Shown here: one piece after another, positions 19,945 to 28,168 of the stretch
How the letters are laid out: the number at the start of each line of letters is the position of its first letter
How positions within the stretch are numbered: position 1 is the first letter of the stretch
Assembly (NCBI RefSeq): GCF_035762065.1
Contig: NZ_DASTPW010000004.1
Span: forward strand, 62,001-126,000
Direction: 5' to 3'
Origin: Methylibium sp035762065
Lineage (GTDB): Bacteria; Pseudomonadota; Gammaproteobacteria; Burkholderiales; Burkholderiaceae_C
DNA: 64,000 nt
Notes under the pieces: generated by a model
The model's input: the letters and a program-made list of their open reading frames with translations, nothing else
Databases searched by the model: none
What the model was told of the DNA's origin: nothing
Made by a program: the position numbers and the translations under genes

Positions 19945-20853
19945 CTACTTCTTCTTCTGCGTCGTGCCGCCGCTCTGCTGCGACGCGGGGGTCGAGCCGC
20001 CCTGCACGCCGAGCGCGCCGCCGGTGCCCAGGCCGCCCTTGACCGTCTGAGCCTTGTAATTGCGCACCGCCTTGACGAGCTGGTTGTAGCTGTCGACGAA
20101 GGCCGCGACGATCACCTTGCCCTCCGGCGTCTTCGCGTAGCCGCTGGCCGAGGCGCCGGTGGCCCAGCCGTAGGCGCCGCCGAAGGCGCCGAAGTCGAAG
20201 TTGCGGGCGGTGCCCTCGGCCGCCGCGAGCTGCACGCCCGAGCGGTTGTCGACCATCAACAGCGTCGTCGAGGCCTCGTTGACGCTCAGCGAGCCGCCGA
20301 CCCAGCCCAGCGCGGGCAGACCGACCGCGTTCGCGAGGCCGCTGACGGCACCGCGGGCGCCGCCGGTCTTGTCGCTGAACTGGATGCTCGGGCTCATCGA
20401 GTAGTCGGCGGCGACCATCTGGCCGCGGCCGAAGTTGCTGCCGGCGCGCATCTCGCCCGATTGTTCGAGCGCGCGTTCCTGCTGCATGTTGCGCATCGCC
20501 GCGCCGCGTTCAACGACGACGAAGCAGTTCGACTGCTGGATCATCATCCGCAGCACCGGCACGGTCGAGCCGAGCTGGCCGTAGCGGCTGCGGTAGTAGC
20601 CGTACCACGACGCGCCCTGGTCCTCGACGACGGCGATCGTGCCCAGCGTCTCGCCGCAACTTTCGAGGTTGCTGTTCGCGTTGGCGGTGGTCGCGCCGCC
20701 GGCCGCGCCGGTGACCGCGCCCTTGCTGCCGCCGCCCACCTCGGGCGTGGTGGACATGCACGCGCCGAGCAGCAGTGCGCTTCCGAGCGCGAGCGCGCGG
20801 CTGGCGAGCCGCGCCGGCTCAGGGGGCCGCCGCGCGGCTTCGAAGTTCGACAT
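19945..20853 (-). CDS. CsgG/HfaB-type outer-membrane lipoprotein
   Basis: 302 residues with a lipoprotein signal (lipobox LLLGAC, acylated Cys at 32). A Gly/Ala-rich linker is followed by a CsgG-like domain: LGTIAVVED, VPVLRMMIQQSNCFVVVERG, and later ADYSMSPSIQF and TTLLMVDNRSGVQLAAAEG. CsgG-family proteins form or assist outer-membrane export pores or holdfast anchors. No curli or holdfast genes are adjacent, so its substrate is unknown. GGAGAG about 9 nt before the ATG supports the start. A Thr/Gln/Lys-rich tail ends in a Lys triplet. Confidence 0.84.
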   Translation of the reverse strand: MSNFEAARRPPEPARLASRALALGSALLLGACMSTTPEVGGGSKGAVTGAAGGATTANANSNLESCGETLGTIAVVEDQGASWYGYYRSRYGQLGSTVPVLRMMIQQSNCFVVVERGAAMRNMQQERALEQSGEMRAGSNFGRGQMVAADYSMSPSIQFSDKTGGARGAVSGLANAVGLPALGWVGGSLSVNEASTTLLMVDNRSGVQLAAAEGTARNFDFGAFGGAYGWATGASASGYAKTPEGKVIVAAFVDSYNQLVKAVRNYKAQTVKGGLGTGGALGVQGGSTPASQQSGGTTQKKK

Positions 20854-20953
20854 CCGGTCTCTCCAGGAACGCCGCGACCCACCGCGGCGCGGGCGAATAT
20901 AGGCGCGTGCCGACGGCCCAGGAAGGCCGCGGATGCCCGCCGGCCACCTCGAT

Positions 20954-21571
20954 CTAGGGGCCGTCGAGGCCGAGGAAAAGCATCGCGCCGGGGAGGTGCA
21001 GGTCGAAGTCGCCGAGCGCGTGATCGCTGCCCTCGACCAGCACGCCGCAGCTGCCCGCGTAGCGCGCGCGCATCTCGCGCCAGTCGAGCACTTCGTCGCC
21101 GGTGGCGATCACCGTGTGGTAGCGCTCGGGGCGGGTGATCGCCGCCGGCGTCATCGCGCGCAGCGCGGCCACGTCGGCCGCGGTGAAGTCGAAGGACAGC
21201 GCCGGATCGTGCCAGGCGGTCTGCGTGCCAATGTGGGCGGCGAGGTCGCGCGCCGGGTCGACGGCCGGGTTCAGCAGTACGGCGCGGCAGCCGCGCGCTT
21301 CGGCGAGCACCGTCGCGTAGAAGCCGCCAAGCGAGCTGCCGACGACGGCCATCGTCGCGCTCGGCCAGCCGGCGGTGAGCATGTCGATCAAGCCGCGCGC
21401 CTCGGCCGGCGCCGGCGGCAGCTGCGGGCAGCGCCAGACGATCGCCATGCCCTCGGCCTGGAGCCGCTGCACCTCGCGCGCCATGCGCCGCGCCTTCGTC
21501 GAGTGCGGCGACGAGCGGAAGCCGTGCAAGTAGAGGAGGTGCGTCGTGCGCAAGGCCGTGCGCGCTGTCAT
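20954..21571 (-). CDS. YqiA-type alpha/beta-hydrolase esterase
   Basis: A 205-residue small serine esterase. It has the nucleophile elbow VGSSLGGFYA, the oxyanion region LLYLHGFRSSPHS, an acidic residue in ATGDEVLDW and the catalytic His in EGSDHALGDF. The ATG overlaps the mpl stop by 4 bp (ATGA). mpl-yqiA pairing recurs in Betaproteobacteria. The physiological substrate is unknown. Confidence 0.9.
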   Translation of the reverse strand: MTARTALRTTHLLYLHGFRSSPHSTKARRMAREVQRLQAEGMAIVWRCPQLPPAPAEARGLIDMLTAGWPSATMAVVGSSLGGFYATVLAEARGCRAVLLNPAVDPARDLAAHIGTQTAWHDPALSFDFTAADVAALRAMTPAAITRPERYHTVIATGDEVLDWREMRARYAGSCGVLVEGSDHALGDFDLHLPGAMLFLGLDGP

Positions 21572-22950
21572 GCGGCCTGCTTCGCGGCCAGCGCGTCCAG
21601 CAGCTTGGCGTGGATGCCGCCGAAGCCGCCGTTGCTCATGCACAGCAGGTGGTCGCCGGGCCCGGCGAGCTGAACGACGCGCTTGACGGTCGCGTCGATG
21701 CTGTCGCAGACGATCGCGCGCGTGCCCAGCGGCGCCAATGCCTCCTGCGCGTTCCAGCCCAGGCCGCCGGCGTGGCAGACGGCGAGGTCGGCCTCCTCCA
21801 GCGCCCAGGGCAGCTGCGCCTTCATCGTGCCGAGCTTCATCGTGTTCGAGCGCGGTTCGAAGATCGCGACGATGCGCGTGCCGGCCGCCCCGAGCGGCTG
21901 GCCGAGGCGGCGGCGCAGTCCGTCGAGCGTGGTCCGCATCGCGGTGGGGTGGTGCGCGAAGTCGTCGTAGACCTTCACGCCGGCCACTTCGCCGCGCAGC
22001 TCCATGCGCCGCTTCACGCCCTCGAAGCCGCCCAGCGCCGCCGCGGCCTCGGCCGGCGCGATGCCCAGGTGCTCGGCCGCGCCGATGGCGGCCAGCGCAT
22101 TGAGCTGGTTGTGCTCGCCGAGCAGCGGCCATTCCACGCGGCCGACCTGGCTGCCGGACTTCAGCACGTCGAAGGCATGCGGCTCGCCGCGCGCGCGCAG
22201 GCCAGGCGCATCCCCGCGCACGCCGAAGCGCATCACCTCGCTCCAGCAGCCGCGCTCGAGCACCCGCGAAAGACTCGCTTCGCGCGCGTTCACGACGACG
22301 CGCCCGCTCGCCGGCACGCTGCGCAGCAGGTGGTGGAACTGCGTCTCGATGGCCGCGAGGTCCGTGAAGATGTCCGCGTGGTCGAACTCCAGGTTGTTCA
22401 GCACCGCGGTGCGCGGCCGGTAGTGGACGAACTTGCTGCGCTTGTCGAAGAAGGCGGTGTCGTACTCGTCGGCCTCGATCACGAAGGGCGCGTTCGTCGG
22501 GCCCAGCCGCGCCGACACGCCGAAGTTCGCCGGCACGCCGCCGACCAGGAAGCCCGGCGCGCGGCCGCTCGCCTCGAGGATCCAGGCGAGCATCGAGGTC
22601 GTCGTGGTCTTGCCGTGCGTGCCGGCGACCGCGAGCACGTGCCGGCCCGCGAGCACCTGCTCGGCAAGCCACTGCGGGCCGCTCGCGTAGCGAGCGCCGG
22701 CGTCGAGGATCGCCTCCATCAACGGGTTGCCGCGGCTCACGACGTTGCCGACGACGAAGAGGTCGGGCGCGAGCTTCAACTGCTCGGCGCCGAAACCTTC
22801 GATCCATTCGATGCCCTGGGCGCTGAGCTGCTCGCTCATCGGCGGGTAAACGGCCGCATCGCACCCCGTCACCCGATGCCCGGCTTCCCGCGCCAGCGCC
22901 GCGAGCCCGCCCATGAAACTGCCCGCGATGCCGAGGATGTGCAGGTGCAT
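21568..22950 (-). CDS. mpl: UDP-MurNAc:L-Ala-gamma-D-Glu-meso-DAP ligase Mpl
   Basis: Muramyl ligase that reattaches recycled tripeptide to UDP-MurNAc, bypassing part of de novo synthesis; 460 residues. MHLHILGIAGSFMGGLA is the Mpl-type Rossmann start. The P-loop is AGTHGKTTTTSML, and the ligase C-domain carries YDDFAHHPTAMR. Together with ampD (2958-3689) it places both early and late recycling steps in this window. Start: there is no Shine-Dalgarno before the ATG, and a TAGAAT -10-like box lies only 7 nt upstream, so the mRNA may be leaderless. Confidence 0.96.
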   Translation of the reverse strand: MHLHILGIAGSFMGGLAALAREAGHRVTGCDAAVYPPMSEQLSAQGIEWIEGFGAEQLKLAPDLFVVGNVVSRGNPLMEAILDAGARYASGPQWLAEQVLAGRHVLAVAGTHGKTTTTSMLAWILEASGRAPGFLVGGVPANFGVSARLGPTNAPFVIEADEYDTAFFDKRSKFVHYRPRTAVLNNLEFDHADIFTDLAAIETQFHHLLRSVPASGRVVVNAREASLSRVLERGCWSEVMRFGVRGDAPGLRARGEPHAFDVLKSGSQVGRVEWPLLGEHNQLNALAAIGAAEHLGIAPAEAAAALGGFEGVKRRMELRGEVAGVKVYDDFAHHPTAMRTTLDGLRRRLGQPLGAAGTRIVAIFEPRSNTMKLGTMKAQLPWALEEADLAVCHAGGLGWNAQEALAPLGTRAIVCDSIDATVKRVVQLAGPGDHLLCMSNGGFGGIHAKLLDALAAKQAA

Positions 22951-22957
22951 GCCGAAG

Positions 22958-22963
22958 ATTCTA
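22958..22963 (-). promoter_or_regulatory. Possible -10 box of mpl
   Basis: TAGAAT read on the minus strand ends 7 nt before the mpl ATG, which would put the transcript start at or next to the ATG. I see no good -35 hexamer 16-18 bp upstream, so this is tentative. Confidence 0.35.
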
Positions 22964-23061
22964 GGCAGCGGGTCTGCTAGCGTGAGCCGAATGAGCAGCG
23001 AGGGTTTCCGGAGCGCCGCTTCCCGCGCGGGGGGAGCGGCCGCAGGCCCCGGGGGGCGCCG

Positions 23062-23502
23062 ATGACCGTGGGGTCGTCGAGCGGCATCGCGTGGATCGCG
23101 ACCAGCGCCTGGGCCTACCCGGCGCTGGAGTCGCTGCACATCGTCGGCATCGCGCTGCTGCTGGGCAACCTGGTGCTGTTCGAGGCGCGCGTCTGGGGCG
23201 CGGCCAGCGAGCTTCCCTTGCGTTCGCTGGCGCGGCTCTCGCTCGGCCTCGCGGCCGGCGGCTTCGGCCTCGCGGCGCTGACGGGCATCGCCATGTTTTC
23301 GAGCCAACCGGGCGAACTGCTCGCGAACCGCGCCTTCGTCATCAAGATGACGCTGCTGATGCTGGCCGGCCTGAACGCCGCGTTCTTCCATGCGCGCGGC
23401 AGCCTCGACGCGCCCGACGCCACGGCCCGTGCGCTGACCCTGATCTCGCTGGGGCTGTGGCTCGCCGTCATCGCCTGCGGCCGGTGGATCGCCTACGTTT
23501 GA
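23062..23502 (+). CDS. Four-helix membrane protein (DUF6644-like, CopD-like topology)
   Basis: 146 residues with four predicted transmembrane helices (about 20-43, 58-79, 92-110, 124-142). H26 sits in helix 1 (ESLHIVGIALLLGN) and K95/N105/H110 in helix 3. The pattern His in helix 1, then a hydrophobic helix with K...N (IKMTLLMLAGLN), resembles half of the CopD copper-import family. From memory it fits the DUF6644 family. It is divergent from mpl and 23 bp upstream of a DUF6152-like secreted protein, probably one operon. Function not established. Confidence 0.75.
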   Translation: MTVGSSSGIAWIATSAWAYPALESLHIVGIALLLGNLVLFEARVWGAASELPLRSLARLSLGLAAGGFGLAALTGIAMFSSQPGELLANRAFVIKMTLLMLAGLNAAFFHARGSLDAPDATARALTLISLGLWLAVIACGRWIAYV

Positions 23503-23525
23503 CGCTCTGAACAGGAGACCGACCG

Positions 23526-23990
23526 ATGCAACGCCGAACCTTGATCACCGCCGCGGCACTCGCGCCCCTCGCCGCGCACGCCCACCACGGCTGGAGCAGC
23601 TTCGACCCGTCGCGGCCGATCTACCTGGAGGGCAAGGCCGCCAAGGTGGAGTGGCGCAACCCGCATGCGCAGCTGCAGCTCGAGTTGCAGGCCGACTTGA
23701 AGCTGCCGGGCGACCTGGCCGGGCGCAGCGTGCCGGCGCAGTCGTCGCCGGTCGAAGGCGCGGCGATCCTGAAGGCCGCGCAGTTGCCGACGCGCAAGGA
23801 CAAGGTCTGGAACGTCGAGCTTGCGCCGGTGTCGCGGATGGAGGCCTGGAAGGTCGCGCCGATCCAGGCGGGCGAATCGCTCGCGGTGGTGGGCTACACC
23901 TTCGCGGGCGAGAAGGGCGAGGCGGTGCTGCGCGCCGAGTACCTGTTCGTGGCCGGGAAGGTCTACGGGCTGCGGTCGTCGCCGGCCTGA
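23526..23990 (+). CDS. DUF6152-like secreted protein with HH N-terminus
   Basis: A 154-residue exported protein. The signal peptide (MQRRTL..., hydrophobic to about 16) ends in A-H-A, and cleavage after A19 would expose His20-His21 as the mature N-terminus (HHGWSSFDPS). A conserved VEWRNPHAQL segment (H47) and a small beta-rich domain follow. It matches DUF6152 as I recall it. A free N-terminal His followed by another His could bind copper. AGGAGA lies about 10 nt before the ATG. It is cotranscribed with the preceding membrane protein and convergent with hemL. Confidence 0.78.
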   Translation: MQRRTLITAAALAPLAAHAHHGWSSFDPSRPIYLEGKAAKVEWRNPHAQLQLELQADLKLPGDLAGRSVPAQSSPVEGAAILKAAQLPTRKDKVWNVELAPVSRMEAWKVAPIQAGESLAVVGYTFAGEKGEAVLRAEYLFVAGKVYGLRSSPA

Positions 23991-24028
23991 GGTCGCTGGG
24001 CGCGCGGGGGCGCCCGTGACGGCGCTCG

Positions 24029-25335
<1,307 letters not shown>

Positions 25336-25336
<1 letters not shown>

Positions 25337-26295
25337 CAGTGGATGCGGCGCGGGCCGCGCTCGTGCAGGCCGGCTTCGGCATCGTCGCCGGCTTCGGGCG
25401 GCATGTCGGGGCTCTCGCCTTCGCCTTCGGCCTCGGGCAGCGCCCAGAAGAAGCGGTCGGGCACGACGTTGCCCATGCCGGGCCGGAAGCCCGCGTCGAG
25501 CGACTGGTCGAGGAAGCTCAACGCCTCGGAGACGGCAAGGTGCAGGTCCTGCCCGCTCGCGCGCAGCGAGGCGAGCGCGGCCGACAGCGTTTCGCCGGCG
25601 CCGACGAAGCTGGTCTCGAAGCGCTCGAACTTCTCGCCGGTGATCGCGCCCTGCGGCGAAGCGAGCACGTTGTCGACGTAGGCGGTGCCGCCCTTCGCCG
25701 ACGGCAGCGTGATGCCGGTGACGAGCACGTACTTCGCCCCCAGTTCGCCGGCCGCGACCGCGAGTTCGCGCGCCGACGGCGGGCGCTCGCCTTCCCATTC
25801 GGGCAGCAGCAGGTCGATCAATGTCTGCTGGTTGCCGACCAGCACCTCGGTAGCCGGCAGGATCAGTTCGCGCCAGGCGTCGAGGTAGGCCTGCTGCTCG
25901 TCGTCGTCGAGCCAGGCGACGGTGTTCGCGTAGGTGACGAGCGGTACCTCGGTGTAGTCGCTCAAGACCTCGGCCACCGAGGCCACGCCCTCGGCGCTGC
26001 CGAGGAAGCCGACCTTCCAGGCCGCGATCGTCACGTCCTCGAGGATGCTGCGCGCCTGCTCGACGATCGCGTCGGGCTCGATCTCGTGCGACTCGAACAC
26101 CTCGGCGGTGTCGCGCAGCACGATCGCGGTGACGATCGGCAGCGGGTGCGCCCCCATCGCGGCGATGGTCGAGATGTCGCCGGCGAGGCCGCCCGCGCCG
26201 CTCGGCTCGCTGGCGTTGAAGCTCATCACGCAGGCGGGCGGCGCGTCGTCGCTTTCCGCGTCGCTGGCCTCGGTGCTCGAAGCGTCGGCATTCAT
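25336..26295 (-). CDS. thiD: Hydroxymethylpyrimidine/phosphomethylpyrimidine kinase-like protein
   Basis: Ribokinase-fold kinase of thiamine synthesis, 319 residues (an alternative GTG sits one codon earlier). The ThiD pattern FNASEPSGAGGLAGDISTI is clear at the N-terminus. At the anion hole VGAGETLSAAL, residue 235 is Glu, where ThiD usually has Cys and PfkB kinases Asp. The protein also carries an acidic C-terminal tail of about 30 residues. Kinase identity is likely, but the catalytic substitution and tail merit care. It is coupled to hemL, a neighbourhood typical of Burkholderiales. Confidence 0.85.
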
Positions 26296-26401
26296 CACGG
26301 ATCGGGGGGTTGGGTGCGATGCGAAGGCCGGGGTCCGCGCAGGCGGTCACGGACTTCGAGGAAATGATGAGGATTGTTGCCCAGGTGTCCTCGGTAGCTC
26401 G

Positions 26402-26429
26402 TTTTCTCGCGAAGACCGCTGGCTAGAAT
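26402..26429 (+). promoter_or_regulatory. Candidate promoter for rubredoxin-pil operon
   Basis: -10 TAGAAT (26424-26429) with a weak -35 TTTTCT (26402-26407, 16-bp spacer). The predicted start, near 26436, leaves a leader of about 40 nt before the rubredoxin GTG. The AT content here is locally higher than in the flanks. Confidence 0.5.
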
Positions 26430-26474
26430 CTTTTTCGTCATTGTAGAGAGCGTGTTTTTTCCTTCAGCAAGCCC

Positions 26475-26648
26475 GTGAGCGAAGCCAAAACCTGGATGTG
26501 CCTGATCTGCGGCTGGATCTACGACGAAGCCGCAGGCGACCCCGAACACGGCATCGCACCCGGCACCGCCTGGGCCGACGTGCCGATGAACTGGACCTGC
26601 CCCGAGTGCGGTGCGCGCAAGGAGGACTTCGAGATGGTGCAGATCTAG
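26475..26648 (+). CDS. Rubredoxin
   Basis: A 57-residue one-iron electron carrier. The two Cys pairs C9-L-I-C12-G and C42-P-E-C45-G bind iron, with the conserved core GWIYDEAAGDPEHGIAPGT between them. It starts at GTG 26475; no ATG fits, because the only in-frame one (26496) lies directly before the first Cys. It precedes pilG by 58 bp on the same strand, a conserved though functionally unexplained linkage. Confidence 0.95.
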   Translation: MSEAKTWMCLICGWIYDEAAGDPEHGIAPGTAWADVPMNWTCPECGARKEDFEMVQI

Positions 26649-26706
26649 CGCCGCTCGAACGCCCGAGTCCGATGTAGCCCCCTTCCCGACGACCAGGAGC
26701 CCTGCG

Positions 26707-27126
26707 GTGAACGAAGTGTCGATGTCCGAAGCTCCGCAGGCCGTGTCCGCCGCCGCGATGGTGCGCGTGCTGGTGATCGACGACAGCAACACCATCCGCC
26801 GCAGCGCCGAGATCTTCCTGAAGCAGGGCGGTCATCAGGTCGTGCTCGCCGAAGACGGCTTCGACGCGCTGGCGAAGGTCAACGATCACCAGCCCGACCT
26901 GATCTTCTGCGACATCCTGATGCCCCGGCTCGACGGCTACCAGACCTGCGCCATCATCAAGCGCAACCCCCGCTTCGCCGACGTGCCGGTGATCATGCTG
27001 TCGTCGAAGGACGGTCTGTTCGACAAGGCCCGCGGGCGCATGGTCGGCTCGGAAGACTACCTGACCAAGCCCTTCACCAAGGACCAGCTGCTGCAGGCGG
27101 TGCGCCAGCACCGGCCGGCGCTCTGA
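26707..27126 (+). CDS. pilG: Twitching motility response regulator PilG
   Basis: Single-domain CheY-like regulator of the pilus chemosensory system; 139 residues. The acidic pocket is D25-D26, the phosphoacceptor D69 (FCDILMPRLDG) and the switch Lys in YLTKPFTKDQ. I chose the GTG at 26707 because AGGAG lies 6-7 nt upstream. An ATG five codons later has no ribosome binding site, and upstream in-frame sequence lies inside the rubredoxin gene. First gene of pilGHIJL. Confidence 0.94.
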   Translation: MNEVSMSEAPQAVSAAAMVRVLVIDDSNTIRRSAEIFLKQGGHQVVLAEDGFDALAKVNDHQPDLIFCDILMPRLDGYQTCAIIKRNPRFADVPVIMLSSKDGLFDKARGRMVGSEDYLTKPFTKDQLLQAVRQHRPAL

Positions 27127-27167
27127 CGCCTTTTCTCCTGCTTGCACGAGTCCCCCGCGAGGCACCC

Positions 27168-27533
27168 ATGGCCATCGAAAAGATCCTGCTCGTCGACGAC
27201 TCGAAGACCGAGTTGCATTTCCTCTCCGACTTGCTGAGCAAGCGCGGCTACAAGGTCCGCACCGCCGAGAACGGCGAGGACGCGATGCGCCGCCTCGGCG
27301 AGGAAAAGCCCGACCTGATCCTGATGGACGTCGTCATGCCCGGCCAGAACGGCTTCCAGCTGACGCGCGCGATCACGCGCGACCCCCGCTTCACCGACGT
27401 GCCGGTGATCATGTGCACCAGCAAGAACCAGGAAACCGACAAGGTCTGGGGCATGCGCCAGGGCGCGCGCGACTACGTCGTCAAGCCGGTCGACGCGAAC
27501 GAGCTGATCGCCAAGATCCGCGCGTTCGACTGA
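27168..27533 (+). CDS. pilH: Twitching motility response regulator PilH
   Basis: A 121-residue CheY-like protein. D10-D11 form the acidic pocket, D54 is the phosphoacceptor (ILMDVVMPGQNG), and the conserved Thr and Lys lie in IMCTSKNQ and YVVKPVD. In the Pseudomonas pathway PilG and PilH receive phosphate from the CheA-type kinase and affect pilus extension and retraction. It is 41 bp after pilG. Confidence 0.94.
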   Translation: MAIEKILLVDDSKTELHFLSDLLSKRGYKVRTAENGEDAMRRLGEEKPDLILMDVVMPGQNGFQLTRAITRDPRFTDVPVIMCTSKNQETDKVWGMRQGARDYVVKPVDANELIAKIRAFD

Positions 27534-27570
27534 GCCGCCGATTCCGAGCACGCAAGAGGAAGCGTCCGGC

Positions 27571-28098
27571 ATGGCCAAGAGGGAAGCGCTGCGCGAGCTT
27601 CAAAGCCGGCTCGCCGAGCGGCTGCAGGCGACGCGGCAGGAAACCGATGCGGCCAGCTGGCTCGCGATCGAAGCCGCCGGTCACGGCCTGCTGCTGCCGC
27701 TGGCCCAGGCCGGCGAGATCTTCGCGCTGCCGGCGATGGCTGCGGTGCCGCACACGCACCCGTGGTTCCTCGGCGTCGCCAACCTGCGCGGCCGCCTGCA
27801 CGGCGTGGTCGATCTGGCTGCCTTCCTCGGCCTGCGGCGCGAGCCGCTGGGCGACGTCGCGCGCGAACAGTGCCGGCTGGTCGCCTTCAATCCTTCGCTC
27901 GAGCTGAATTGCGCGGTGCTGGTCGACCGGCTGGCGGGCCTGCGCTCGTCCGAGCAGATCCGCGCCGAAGCAAACGAAACCGCGTGGCGGCCGGCCTTCG
28001 CCGGCTTCGCCGGGCTCGATCCCCAGGGGCGCCGCTGGCAGGAGATCCAGCTCGCGGCGCTGGCCACCGATCCGCAGTTCATGAAGATCGCGCGCTGA
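27571..28098 (+). CDS. pilI: CheW-like adaptor PilI
   Basis: A 175-residue CheW-domain protein that links the PilJ receptor to the PilL kinase. CheW features are GLLLPLAQAGEIFALPAM and the AVPHTHPWFLGVANLRGRLH turn region, followed by VVDLAAFLGL. It lies 37 bp after pilH, and pilJ starts 70 bp downstream. Confidence 0.92.
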   Translation: MAKREALRELQSRLAERLQATRQETDAASWLAIEAAGHGLLLPLAQAGEIFALPAMAAVPHTHPWFLGVANLRGRLHGVVDLAAFLGLRREPLGDVAREQCRLVAFNPSLELNCAVLVDRLAGLRSSEQIRAEANETAWRPAFAGFAGLDPQGRRWQEIQLAALATDPQFMKIAR

Positions 28099-28168
28099 AG
28101 CCATGGCGCGCGCCCAGGCCGGCTTTGCCACCGACACCGATAGACCCCGAGATGACCGAGAGGCGCGT

